The position numbers and the translations under genes were made by a program. The notes under the pieces were generated by a model. That model made no database searches. It saw only the letters and a list, made by a program, of their open reading frames with translations, and was not told where the DNA came from. Below, one piece after another: positions 42,281-53,511 of a stretch of 64,000 nt of DNA (positions within the stretch are counted from its first letter, which is position 1; every line of letters begins with the position of its first letter). Origin of the DNA: Adiantum capillus-veneris (lineage: Eukaryota > Streptophyta > Polypodiopsida > Polypodiales > Pteridaceae); the NCBI GenBank assembly GCA_014529385.2, contig CM043953.1, forward strand, positions 108,444,549 to 108,508,548. The letters run 5' to 3'.

Positions 42281-43505
42281 TGACTATTTTAGGTCATCAA
42301 GAAACAAAACAAAATACTCTAGCCTCTTGCCCTTATCAAAGGGTCCTCCACCTTGTGCCTTGGCCTTTTTGAACATTGTGTTTTTCCATCAACATCTATG
42401 GCAAGCATGTTCAGGTTGAGAAATCTGGTCTCTTCATTTGCCTCAAACATTTGAGCCTCTTCTATTAGTTGAAGGACTGGCTACTTATGTTTGAGCAGAT
42501 CATGTTTTCCATATTGTGCTAGTTGGCATGGGTCTCTGATTCCACAAGCTAGACCACACACAACATGTGTGAAAAAGTAGTGACTGCATAGGCCATAGAT
42601 GCCAAGCCCAACACCAAACATTGAAACCACTGCTTGCCTTTCCAGCAGCATGACCTTGTCTGCATTCCATCTAATATACATGCCTCCTAGATATCTTGAG
42701 AGTTTCTTCAATACAAAAAAAGCCTTGTCCTTGGAGAAGATGGAATGAAAGCAAAGGAAATACAGGACACTTAGATTATCCAAGTATTGTCCAAGAGAGG
42801 AATTCTTTCCCAAATCTCCCTTGCCTCGTCCATGGGGATGAGGAATTAACTTATCATCATAGACTATGAGCTTTGACAAATTAAATCCAAAGGCTAGTAC
42901 ACACTATTCATCTATGTACTACCAACATGAAGCAAAATTATTTACATAGAAGTATACCTTATGATTTTCATCTTCTTCGACCATTGGAACGTTCCATAGT
43001 CAAGTGTGCTCTCAGTTGTTGCAGAGGATGAAGACAACACAAATTTCATTGATGGAGAAGTTCCCCCCAACACTATGATTCCAAGCCTTTTTGTATCACC
43101 TTGAATTCAAACTCCATTGGGAGCACCGTGGCACATGCAGCTACATCCTTGTAAACCATTGCCAGTGCCTCTACTCGTTCAACAAACTCACATGTTGTTA
43201 CATGAGCATCCATGACAAAGTACTTGTCATTGGCAAGGTAAGGTTGATTATATTTCCATCCTCTTGTAGATTTTGAGAAACTATAGCAAGGCAATAGTCC
43301 TCTCTAAATTCAAAGAGTTCCATGATTTCATTAAGCATTACATAACGATGATCATCAATGAGGATGGTAAGGAGCGCATTTGTTGACAAAGCTCCTTCTG
43401 GCAGTTGAGCACCTTTTAATACACGTAAATCACTACTTGGTGGTTGCAAAAACTTGTCACCAATGTCGGAAGACTGACTACTCTCTGCCTCCTCCGCTGT
43501 GTCCT
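42281..43505 (-). pseudogene. Unrecognised minus-strand gene-like region
   Basis: Three open pieces lie in order on the minus strand: 43449-43198 (L-L-T-I-L-I-D-D-H-R-Y ... C-L-A-I-V-S-Q-N-L), 43294-43073 in an overlapping frame (V-M-D-A-H-V-T-T-C-E-F-V-E-R-V) and 42879-42481 (Cys-rich end). They could be exons or frameshifted parts of one gene. The switch at about 43260 would need a frameshift or a small intron. I do not recognise the family; conserved-looking composition suggests former coding. Confidence 0.35.
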
Positions 43506-44852
43506 AGTGGTCATCTAGAACGACATTCAAAAATAGTATGAACCCAACACAGTATTATGCCATATGACATCTTTGATTATGTACATGACATTTGATGTCA
43601 TTCCTACACAAATGCTCCTATAGAAAACATATTTCTTATAATGGTCAGAACTTATGTCCTTCATATGGAAATATCAAGAATTCTCAAACTCAAATGTGCC
43701 GCTAACCGTATGTCTGGTGAAACTCTACAAGCAAATGTCTTGCAGAAGCCACCACTCTTGCAATGAGAATCCAATGTTAAAAATTGGCTTGATTTCCTAC
43801 TCTCGTATTTTAAGGCAAATTTGGTAAGAAAATGGAAGATCTTGTCCTTAGGTGCCTCCTTAGAGCAAGCCAGTCTCTCCTCTATCTGGATTTGGAAGGA
43901 TATATTTGTGGAAGGAGGCAAGAAAAACTTAAAAGGTAAGGACGGGAGTAAGAAGGCTATGGCTAGGATTGGGGAGTATGAAGAGCGGAAACAAGAAACT
44001 CATATTTATAGTCATCCCAAGAATTACATGATGTCATTTTAGCCCCGGTAATGATTGCATTAATATCAATGCATTGAAGGTGGTGTCGTGCAGCTCCGCT
44101 GCCATGTAGAGAAAAAGAGCAGAGAAATGCAAGCTAAGCTTCTTTTAAGCCTACACATTTAATGGTCAGTGATCAGGGCTTGTTAACAAGCCAAGTTTAA
44201 TGATTAATGTATGCCATATGCGGCTTAAAACGGCCAACAGATGCCTTAATCATGCCAAAAATGATTATGCTTGATGTGAGCACAGATGGAAGATTATGAT
44301 CTAGAACTGCAGTTCTTGAAGTGCTCTACCCGCCTGTCTTTACGGCTCGTCGATTGGAGCTACAGTGAAGAAGTTATGGCAGTTTGAAGTTTAAGTCGAT
44401 TGCAAATCCATACCAGATTGGGCAATTGCAGTTAAGGTGACAGAAATGAAATGAATGCACATGCCTGAAGTGCTCACTTTGTGGAGTGCGTCGGTCTTTT
44501 CAGATCAGGGATCGGAGTTACGGTTGCCATGTTATGAGCCGTTAAAGATTCACCGGGGGACGGTTCCATGCCAGTCCGGTCCGCTTGGTCGGTGTGCCAA
44601 TTGGGGGTTTTGGAGCCTTGCCAGGTGATGTGTGTGTTCAATGTAGCGTATGAAGTCCATAAGAAGTGACGGCATGGCAAATAGAATCCGGACGGGCAAG
44701 TTATAGAAATTTCAAATCGACGACAGTTATTAGCCGAGAGGGATCTGTGTGGTGCTCACGGAAGTGCATTAAGTTTGATGAGCCTTCAAAGTCCAAAATT
44801 TCCATTTGTTAGAGCTCATTAATTGCAGATTATGCCAAAAAGGGATGCAGCT
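43506..44852. other. Unassigned intergenic sequence
   Basis: Short frames (43661-43921 minus, 43821-44042 plus) have no motif. The segment has higher GC toward 44500-44700. Possibly PPR-gene upstream sequence, but I cannot show it. Confidence 0.3.
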
Positions 44853-44997
44853 TAAAAGCCGAAACTGTTCGAAATGCAATCACTTACACTTGCATCTTGA
44901 AGGCTGGCAGAATTCATGATGATATTGTCAGTCAAGGACTGCTCGAAAGAGATGTCGTGCTTGGCAGTGCTTTGGCAGACATGTATGCTAAAGGTAA
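44853..44997 (+). pseudogene. PPR protein gene fragment, interrupted by an LTR
   Basis: In frame it reads N-A-I-T-Y-T-C-I-L-K-A, then I-H-D-D-I-V-S-Q-G-L-L-E-R-D-V-V-L-G and S-A-L-A-D-M-Y-A-K. These are the consecutive helices of plant PLS-type pentatricopeptide repeats (RNA-binding, usually organellar). About ten residues normally found between L-K-A and I-H are missing. The LTR enters after Y-A-K-G; beyond it, at 45817, the text continues G-N-A-L-T-K-A in the expected place. Only about one repeat and a half remains. Confidence 0.75.
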
Positions 44998-45821
44998 TGT
45001 TAAGTATGGAGCCTGATTTACCCTTGTAATTTTATGTGGTAAAAGCGCACATTTGTAAGGCCCCCATTATGAGGAGAAGCCATCGTGCGTGAAGGAAAAT
45101 CACTCACCGGAAACCAAAATTTTCACAGACAAGAATCAGGGGCAACTTTAAAGGCCTCGGGGGCGGAGGTCCCTGAGAATTTTTTTTTCACCGGAATATT
45201 CTTTTTCGTCGGAATATTATGGCCGGAAAGTGGTCGGAAAACAACCGGTCGGTTGGCCGGTGGCCGGTAGTCAATGACCGATGGCCGGTGGTCGGAAGTC
45301 AATGGCCGGTGGCCGGTGGTCGGAAGTCAATGGCCGGTGGTCGGTGGCCGAATTCAATGGCCGGTGGCCGAATTCAAAAGCGGACTTGTCTTCTCAAGGG
45401 CGGCCACACATGGGCGGATTGGAGGGTCCGATTTGGACTTATTCGCACAAGGGCGGCTACACATGGCTGTCTCTCATAAGAGAGGGGAGCCCTTTTGGCC
45501 TATAAAAGGAGGCCATTTCTACACACATTTCATAGTGTGAAGTTGATGCAACAAGGTGAGTGTGAGGTGGTGAGAGTGAAGCAAGGCAAGAGCTCCATTA
45601 AGGGTATAATCCCTTTGTAAACTACTTCTTGTTTTGAAGTACTAAAGCCATTGAGTGGTTGCTTTCCCATGGACGTAGCCCACATTGGGTGAACCACGTA
45701 TATCGTGTGTACTCTCTCTCTCTCTCTCTACTCTATAATCTCGTGTATATAAATCTGTCTCTCTCCATTAAGTAATCTACTCAATTATCTATTTAGCTAC
45801 GTCTTATTTCCTAACAGGTAA
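44993..45821 (+). mobile_element. Solo LTR of a copia-type element, with GGTAA duplications
   Basis: The LTR is 44998-45816 (819 bp) with inverted ends TGTTA/TAACA and GGTAA on both sides (44993-44997, 45817-45821). TATAAAAG at 45501-45508 is a good TATA box. The 3' part has the CATGGACGTAGCCCACATTGGGTGAACCACG-type text (45669-45700) common in plant copia LTRs, and a CT run near 45715-45730. No internal region remains, so it arose by LTR-LTR recombination. Confidence 0.85.
45219..45378. repeat. GGCCGGTGG minisatellite inside the solo LTR
   Basis: Degenerate tandem units of about 22 bp built from TGGCCGGTGGTCGGAAGTCAA-like blocks, seven or so copies. It is GC-rich and lies upstream of the LTR TATA box. 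Confidence 0.8.
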
Positions 45822-45850
45822 TGCCCTTACAAAGGCTATGGCCGCCCATA
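45817..45850 (+). pseudogene. PPR gene fragment, right part
   Basis: It continues the PPR reading frame with G-N-A-L-T-K-A-M after the LTR, matching the loop between PPR helices (Y-A-K-C-G-A-L-x-K-A in intact genes). It diverges soon after. Confidence 0.6.
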
Positions 45851-46140
45851 CTCACAATTCAAATGGCCGCCCAAGGGCCACAACCTTGGTCGCCCAAAAG
45901 ATAAATTAAGGACTTCTTGTGTGTAAAAGCAAGGAAGAAAAAGAAAAGAAGATGGCGTAAACCAGGCAGGGCAGTGAGGAGCCTGCGCAGGGATCTGGAA
46001 GCAGACGTAGCGGCCGCGGTGAAGCTCAAACAAGTGCGTGACTGAGACGGGAGTTGCTTAGCATGCCGTTGTGCCCCATTTGGTACCACTTTCTGCGCGA
46101 TTCTGTGATGCTCGAAATCCACTACTGCCACGTCATTAAG
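45851..46140. other. Unassigned sequence after the PPR fragment
   Basis: G/A-rich with a GCGGCCGC at about 46011-46018. No supported gene. Confidence 0.25.
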
Positions 46141-46195
46141 AGGTGTTTTTTACACCTCCCTAGCAACGACGGCGCCGTCGTTGCTAAGGGAGGTA
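46141..46195. repeat. Double hairpin with 20-bp near-perfect palindrome
   Basis: A small stem (AGGTGT/ACACCT, loop of T) at 46141-46157 is followed by a palindrome centred at 46173/46174: 20 paired bases per arm (46154-46173 and 46174-46194) with a single bulged A. The core is GCAACGACGGC|GCCGTCGTTGC. Confidence 0.85.
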
Positions 46196-47183
46196 GGGAG
46201 TTATAATTAGGGAGGGATTTTTTGCATGAAAAAGGGACTCGAAGAAAAGACAACGGGGGCTATCAATGAAAGGCATAGCAGGCAAGCAAGGAGGAAAAGA
46301 ACAAGGCAAGCAAGGAGGACGAGCTTGGCGGAAGCAAGCAATGGAATAAGCTTGAGGAAGCTCGAGGGCACAAAGCCAAGGAGAAGGGAAGCTCGAGGGG
46401 AGAAAGGACTCTCGCCCACTCTCTCTTGCTCTCATAGTCGGCAAGGTAAACGAGGCAAAGCTTCTCTCTCCCGCTCTCTCTCGCTCTCTCTCGCCCCTTG
46501 AGATGCTTGAGGGAGATGAAGCAAAGGGGATTCAGGTGCTCGTGGAAGTAGAAGAGGGAAGCTTTCTCTCTTCTCTCGCTCTCAAGCTTGAACAAGGGTA
46601 GGACAAAGACTATTTCTCTCTCTCTGTGGATTAGAGAAACAAAGAAAATTCTCGAAAAAGGGCAGAGTTAAGCAAGGAGTCAAGGCAGAAGAAAAAGGGT
46701 TAGAGCTCAGCAAAGCAGGAAGTTACTGGATAATTGACAATAACTGATGCTTAATGATTAAGGCAGTGAGTAGAGTCGAAGCTTGCAAAATCCGCGAGGT
46801 ATTTGAATCAGATGAAGCGACATAAGAATATTTCCATCACCAACATCAGAAGTTGATTAAGCATTTTGTTAAGTCCGGTGTCGTTAACGGCTCAGTTAAT
46901 ACTGTAAAGTGGGAGCTTAAACTCCTGGTTAGTAGATGATCCAAGTGACGGCGCTGTTAACAGCCCGCCTTGGCTAAGGATAAATTATACTCAAAGTAAT
47001 ATTCAATTAATTGATGATTGCGGTGATTGGCAGAGCTGTCATTGTCTCTTGTTCTCTCTCTTTCACACCTCCCACAGCCAGAGGCCCGGCTCCTGCCCCG
47101 CTCACGTAGCGAACACATATCCCCCGACAGTGGCACATAGCCTGAGGCAAGCTCAAGCACACCCTATGTCATGTATTTGGTTT
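46196..47183. other. Unassigned, purine-rich and CT-rich stretches
   Basis: Contains CTCTCTC clusters (46465-46495, 46615-46625) and the A/G-rich region 46220-46440. Frames here reflect composition and I support no gene. Confidence 0.3.
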
Positions 47184-47238
47184 GGGTGAGTATCGTAGTT
47201 ATATAATGCACCTTGAGTGCATATCGTATACTCACCCC
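47184..47238. repeat. Imperfect stem-loop
   Basis: Outer arms GGGTGAGTAT / ATACTCACCC and inner arms ATGCAC / GTGCAT, separated by an asymmetric bulge. A role as a small-RNA precursor is not shown. Confidence 0.6.
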
Positions 47239-47640
47239 ATCTACACATCGCAAGTATGGAGGGTAACTAGAGGGGAAAGTAAATCTCTCCTAGAAGATGA
47301 TGGCAAACATGAGATGAAGGAGGTTGAGAAAATGAGCGGCCAAGGCAAAAGCAATGCAAAAGGAGCTGAAGTAAAAAAACAAAGCAAACCAGAAGGCAAA
47401 GGCTGTGGGAGACAACAATGCAAATAAGAAACCACCAATGATAAAGGGAGAGGGAGAATAGTAGAAAGGGATAAACAAGATAGTGCATTGATCAACTCTT
47501 GGACTTGTCTAATGGAGGATTCTTTGTAGATTTTTCTTCGAAATTACGTAATTTTTATACTATCTTGTTCTTATACTTGCACCTCTGGGTTTCATTTTTT
47601 GATTCTTGGTGATGATGCCAAAGTTATTGTCAAAATGTGT
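47239..47640. other. Unassigned
   Basis: A basic short frame (47182-47427) has lysine/glutamate-rich composition only. Nothing recognised. Confidence 0.25.
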
Positions 47641-48260
47641 CGCGCATCAAAACACGAGGAGAGGTCTACGAGCCACGACCACTCGCTACCTTGCGTTGTG
47701 GCACAATAACCTATTTTCGAGGTATGCACACAAAGACTTCACTTATTTGTGCTGTATCACAATGCGAGAATGCACTATGCCTGTGAGAGAGGTACCTCCA
47801 TATCATGATATAAGGGGGATTGACAAGGTAAGTATTGTGCCACAAAACGATATCGAGTGGACCATGCTGCTACGATCGACGTGCCTCTACGTCACATTGT
47901 GGCATGACAAAAAAAAATTGTGCCACAATGTGACATAGATGCATGTTGATGAGCATGTTGATCATAGGTATACCCCCATATTAGGTTGTGGCATGACATA
48001 AAAATATCACACGACAATGCGATATAGAGGCATGTCGATCATAGGAACATCTCCATATTGCATTGTGGCACGACATAAAAATTTTGCACAGAATGCAATA
48101 TGGAGTTGTGACTAGAAGCCTCTCGCACTATCGGTGTTGTGGCATGACATTTACCTTTTCCATGCCACAACATGAGATGGTAGGTGCGTCTTGTCAAGGC
48201 CTCCCCATATTGTGTTGCAGCGTGACATACACTTAAGAGCCCTACCCCCAACATCTATGT
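47641..48260. repeat. Cluster of hairpin-forming repeats built on TTGTGGCATGACA
   Basis: The motif TTGTGGCAYGACA, or its complement, recurs about every 80-90 bp (near 47693, 47840, 47895, 47985, 48064, 48139). Several units fold: 47887-47904 with 47921-47938 (17 of 18 pairs), 48053-48064 with 48092-48103 (12 pairs), 48135-48146 with 48161-48172 (12 perfect pairs). No coding frame explains it. Confidence 0.7.
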
Positions 48261-48880
48261 GCATGATGTTGCCAAGTGACGTTCATGCAATGATGCACAT
48301 TTCCCAACAATGACAATGAACTAGGCAATTAATTGTAGGTATTTCCATAATCAGTATCGCACGACTAGTAATGATGATGATGTCTATCCCAATATATAAC
48401 ATTTTTATATTTTCATATAGCCCACTATTTTTTAATATCTCTCCTCACCTCTCAAAGCCAAATTTGCACCTTTTTTGCTATTTGTTTGCTTGTTCATCTC
48501 CTTTTTGTGCAACCTTTTGTATTCCACAAAAAAAAACGATTTTCATGGCTCGCATGAATTAGACATCTAGGAAGGTATATCCGCAAGGCAGCCTGTCTTC
48601 AACTTCACAAGTTGCAAGGAAAACCATACCCAATTTAAGGGCAATTATGTGGAGTCAAATGTACAAGCAGAACTTAAGCGTACTACTTGAACGTCACAAA
48701 ATCCAAAAGCATATATACCTAGATATCCCTAAGCTACCTTTTCAAACTATTGTAGGCAAGGTCTGCTAGAGAGTGCACTTGAATTTTTGGTGGGCCAAAA
48801 GCGTGATGGGTTCCCTTCACGAGGCAAGCAAAGAATTTCTAATCGATCTATTCCAAGATAGATACGTCTTCAAGTGCATG
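48261..48880. other. Unassigned
   Basis: AT-rich, with poly-A at 48528-48536. There is no gene or repeat partner within the window. Confidence 0.3.
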
Positions 48881-50444
48881 TGTAATGGAAATGGCCTATA
48901 AACTTTAAGAATAGCAAAATTAAGAGAATTAGAGTGAGTATTTTTGTGAGACTACTTTGAGAACGTAGAGGGTGAACTTAATTAGCGATAGCAACATCAC
49001 CATAGTACTTAGTTAACTTGGCATGAACAATACTTTTGCAAGAGACAGAGTTTAGAGAACTTGACAACAGTTGAGGACCAGAATTATGTGGAGCCGGTCC
49101 CCCCTCCAATAGGCTTTTGTATTATAAATTATCCCATCAAGAGAGACTTGGTACAATACAAACTTTGTGTTCCTTGTGACCTAGGTGATGCAATGAAGAT
49201 GGAAAGCTTCATGCATCACGATCATAACATAGAATTTGTAGAAAGAAATAACCATCCTTGGCTTCAGTCCCAAGGCCTCAAACACCTTCAAAGGTGGAGA
49301 GAGCTAGCGGGGAATGAGGGTAGGGAAGAGGAAGAAGAAACATTCATAGGAGAAAGAAACAATTCCTCACTTATCATCACTCTTCTTGCTTAGCATACAT
49401 AATATCATAGTAATGAAGATGGAGAAGATGGAAAGATTAAGCATTGGAGAATGGCTCCTGGTTGGATTTGCATTCCATAGCCAAGAGTGTTGGTGTAGGC
49501 TCTCATATTCTAAGCTTGGAGAAGGATATGGAGCTCTTCCACTTTGCACCTCACACAATGAGTGTGTGTGTGTGTGTGTGGGAGGGGAGCATACCCCCCA
49601 AGCTAGTCCCCCTCCTTGCTTTGGTCGACCCGTTCTTCTAGCTCAAGATGGAAGCTCATTGGACCCTTGCAAAGCTGGCCAATCACATGTAGAGTGCATA
49701 TCAAGCAAGCATGCTAGCCTTAGTACAAGTGTTCCCCTTTCCCCTTTGAGAGAGAGGACTTGATAAATGCATAAATAATTAATAAATTCACTAAATTATC
49801 ATTGGACCCCTTGGGGGGCCAACCAATAGGCTTTAGGCACACTATGAGGGCAATATGAAGAGGAGCTTGACATGTGTCCTTGTTTCCTCCTTGGTGTAGG
49901 CTTGCCTTGTGTGAGGGTGTGTGTGTTCTCTGTCATGCCCCTACTTGTAGGGCTCGCCCCCTCCTTGTAGGGATCCTTGTTCACTTTTTGACACCTCAAG
50001 CCCCTCAACCTTGGGTACGATTCTCACCACAAGCTCAGCCCTTAAGCCCCTCAAGCTTGGGCCGAGTTCCCACCTCAAGTACAACCCTACCATCTCAAGC
50101 ATGACAAGCACCTCAAGAATCTCAGTCATCAAGCACCTCAAGAATCTCTTTCATCAAGCAAGACAAGCATCTCAAGCTTGGTCCGGGTTCCCACCTCAAG
50201 CATCTCTTTCATCAAGCAAGACAAGCATCTCAAGCTTGGTCCGGGTTCCCACCTCAAGCATAGCCCTAGCTTACCTGAGGTCCAAGGCTTTTCACACTAA
50301 CTATTGGAGGTATTTAATGAAAATAACCCTAAGGTCTTTTAAGCTCCATTACCATTGCTCTTTAATAGACCATCTCCTGTTTGGACCCATTACCTTTGGT
50401 TCCATGTTGAGATGCATCCAAAGCACATATCTATAATCTAGCTC
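48881..50444 (-). repeat. Remainder of the chromovirus solo LTR, reversed
   Basis: Its reverse complement aligns with the chromovirus LTRs in order: GAGCTAGA (50444), AAAGGGGAAAGGGG (about 49750), the CA run (49561-49580), CTCCATATCCTTCTCCAAGC (about 49540-49520), GGCTATGGAATGCAAATC, CTTCCATCTTCATTGCATCA and an end near 48881 (TTACA). It continues the LTR that starts at 32700. A degenerate, CTCAAGC-rich tandem region at 49985-50270 is specific to this copy. Confidence 0.8.
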
Positions 50445-50673
50445 TGTGCGCGTCTGTCGCACGTGTCAATGCAAGGAACTTGCCAATACACTGTGTGCGG
50501 GTCACAACTGGCTCCAAGCACACAACAAGCATAAACTAGTAAGCTCAAAGAAGGTGATTGTGTGTCACTCACCGCTCTACGCTTGCTGTCATGAAGGATT
50601 CCTCGTCGCGAAGAAGAGGGATACGCCGCTACGTCGCACTCAACCGCCTCGCCGTCCTCGTGCCGCCGCAATG

Positions 50674-50704
<31 letters not shown>

Positions 50705-51011
50705 GCATACACACACACACAAGGAGATGAAGAAGAAGAAGATAAAGATGGAGCAAGAGCACTCTTCAATTGCACAAATGAGAGAATGAGTGATTTTTAG
50801 GTTTAGCTGACTTTTATATGAGCTCGCCCCATTCACACTTGGGCGCCCATGCTTAGCCAACTAATTCCTTGAATGTTCCAGTTAGAGTGCGCCTCTCATT
50901 GACGATCACTCTTACCCTTTTCCTATTGGACTGACAAGCCCAGTACCTGACTCTACCAAATAAATAATACAATGTCCGTCCTAGGTGATAGGACTGTGTG
51001 TGCGGTTAGCA
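50445..51011 (-). repeat. 3' LTR of the deletion-derivative Athila/Tat-type element
   Basis: 567 bp with TGTGCG...TTAGCA ends, flanked on its outer side by AGCTC (50440-50444) and on its inner side by a polypurine tract (51012-51022 as TGCCCCCCTTT). It pairs with 32821-33376 plus 53534-53552. (CT)n and (CA)n lie at 50671-50721. Confidence 0.88.
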
Positions 51012-51513
51012 TGCCCCCCTTTCTGATGTAGATTCCGTCCTCGGAAGCTATTGAGTTGAAGCTTGTTCGTCAAGGTGGAAGAGCATTTGAGATGAATGTC
51101 TTTAGCCTCCTTCAGTCACTGCAAAATCAAACAACATTGGCACAGTAATTGCATTCTCATAAGCAATTAAAAAGCATATGCAGTTGTAGGCAGACAATTT
51201 GATTGGTAACAAAATTTTAAACCATTTGTCAGCAATAAACATTAAATTGCAATATAATCAAACGCATAAACAGCTGTAAAGGTAAAAAATTAAACAAGTC
51301 TGGGGTCGCTAATGTAACGGTCGAAAGGCACTAAAGATTGACTATTAATACCATGGGCAAGCTTCTCAATTTTCTCTGGTCAATTAAGTTGTTTAATCGC
51401 GAGAGCCAAGTATTTCATGTTCGAGGGCTGACTAGAGACTATACCTACAAGACCTTGTAGTTAAGCTACAATAAAAGGAATTTCTCATGAAATCATCGCG
51501 TGACTGATTACAT
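51012..51513 (-). other. 3' untranslated region of the deletion derivative
   Basis: Matches 18481-18979 of the 13.9-kb element throughout, then breaks abruptly into gag sequence at about 51514. That break is the internal deletion junction. Confidence 0.8.
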
Positions 51514-52810
51514 GCTCCATAGGTAGTTAAAATAATGGGAGGGGTAGGGACTACATGAGTACGATGACCCATAGGTGCATATGATTGATACACACTTGTA
51601 GGTATTGTTGAGGCATTGAGCTACCATGTAGCGGTGCTTTACTAACAAAGTAGGTCCATAGCGTATTTCTTGGCATGCCCATCATTGGGGTAGGCATGGT
51701 AGCTGTGGTGTCATCAAGGGAAAGATGAGCTAGACTTGCAAAGGTAAATCTATCACTTGTGGGCTCAGATTGGATTGAGACCCCTGGCAAAACAACATAT
51801 GGGGGATCCATTGGACTTACCGAGGGAGTCTCCATTTGCGATAAGGTTGGTTGTTTAGCCTTTCCTGTATCCAAGAATCTCATGAGACCCGTTGAAGGCA
51901 TGTTGATCCCCTTGTTCTGTCTCTCTAACTCAATGACCCTATGGATGACCTCACAAACTCTTTGTTGTTGATCCTCCAAACTAGTAACACCCATTGTGGA
52001 TTGTAGGGCATCTAACCAACCCACGTGATAGGTGTGACATGTGTATAGGTTGGTTAGAGTTTCCGTTTGTAGTTCGTACTCCCAGTTCTCATTTAAGAAC
52101 ACTCCATCTAGGATTGAGGTGCTAGGGGTGTCCTTCGAGCTAGATGCAATGTTGCTTTCTAGGGGTTGGCCCTTAGCGGTTGCTAAGTTAGGAGCACTTG
52201 ATTGCTCTCTTAGCAATGATATTGAAATAGGGGCTTTTGCTTTTAACTCTCTTCGTTGCTCCACCTTGCGTAAGCTCTCGACTTCCGTTTCCCTAGCCGC
52301 AATGATATATCGCTTAACCTCTTGCACTTTGGCAAGGCTTCTACCATCGCGAAATAACTCTGAAGAGTTAGGAGGTGCATTGAATGAAGTATTCACGTGC
52401 ACATTCTCTAAGGGTATAGGGTCTACGTTGGTCACGAATGGAGAATTTACTTCCCCACCCCCGTCATTTACATCATTAGCTCCATGTTCGGAGCGAGTGG
52501 CTCTACTAAAGGTTTCCTTCAAGCAGCTAAGCACGCTTGGCCCGGACCATGGGTCCATGGCATGCATGTCTTGGCTTGAGCTATCGATATTAGGCATTAG
52601 GAAACCCTCCATGACGTCGTAGTCAGAGGAAGAGTCACTAGCCGCTATGTTTGGGTCTTGGTTTGTACTACCTTGGGTCCCCGTCAAGGGCCTGGAACCT
52701 AAGGTAGGTGGATAATGAGAACTCGCGTAAGTCAAAATTCTCTGTAGTTGCTCCATCTCTAGCACACGATCAGAGCGCAGATGCATGTGCTTTTGGCACC
52801 CTACAAGCAT
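51514..52810 (-). pseudogene. gag: Truncated Gag N-terminal extension
   Basis: 419 open codons (52810-51551) corresponding to about residues 1-440 of the long Gag: shared S-S-D-Y-D-V-M-E-G, L-K-E-T-F-S-R-A-T-R-S-E-H, Y-H-V-G-W-L-D, V-I-E-L-E-R-Q-N and Q-P-T-L-S-Q-M-E. The frame ends just before the capsid domain, so capsid, zinc knuckles, pol and the 3' ORFs are all missing. That this N-terminal extension stays open while everything else is gone may be chance or may mean it has a function of its own. Confidence 0.8.
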
Positions 52811-53511
52811 CAGCGAATAACCTCGAAGGTTAACCGCTTACATTTTTATGCGTCCGTTTTCACTCGTTTTTTTAATTAAAAAATTTAATAATTTTTTAAA
52901 TATTTTTGAATGATCACTTTTTTTTATTAAAGTGTGTGATAGCTCAAAACAAGTGTATCACTTAGAGGGTCGCGGTGTTATTTACAGCACAACGTTCGGC
53001 CACCTGAAGCTCCATTGGTCCTCAAAAAAGTCGATTTTTAGCTACGTGTGAAGCTAAAATATGTAATTTTAAAGGGCGACTGAGGCCTGAGCCTGAGCGT
53101 GAGCGTGAGCTTGGGCTTGGGTCTGGGAGATATTCCCGATCCCGATCCTACCTTTATTTATTTTTTTAATAAGGATAAGGTCGCCGCGGCCTGCGCGAGA
53201 GCACACACACACTCTACCTACTTACTTACAACTAATACACCTACTGTTACACACTAGCACACTTCATTAGCTCTCACAGATCTACTTCCTACTTACTGTA
53301 CTTTGCATTACACAGAACTAACAACCTTAATACTAACACCTTACACGGAGAAAACACAGTAACCTTTCAAAACTTCATTAACAAAAAAATACACAGTAGT
53401 AACACAAAATCCTTCTTCTCAACACACACACCCTCCTTCCCTACCCTTCCTACAATTGAAATTGCACCACGAAAGAAGCACAGAGTGCCATTCAAGCTTA
53501 GTGTATGGCAT
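52811..53511 (-). other. 5' leader of the deletion derivative
   Basis: Parallels 30137-31140: T-rich runs, the GGGCTTGGG-type repeats (53095-53130) and the ACTTAC-rich section. Confidence 0.7.

Noticed and set aside
45085..45540. Overlapping Trp/Gly-rich frames
   Set aside because: They are generated by the GGCCGGTGG minisatellite.
47600..48280. CRISPR-like array
   Set aside because: Spacing is irregular, the repeats are degenerate and palindromic, and the context is a plant nuclear genome.
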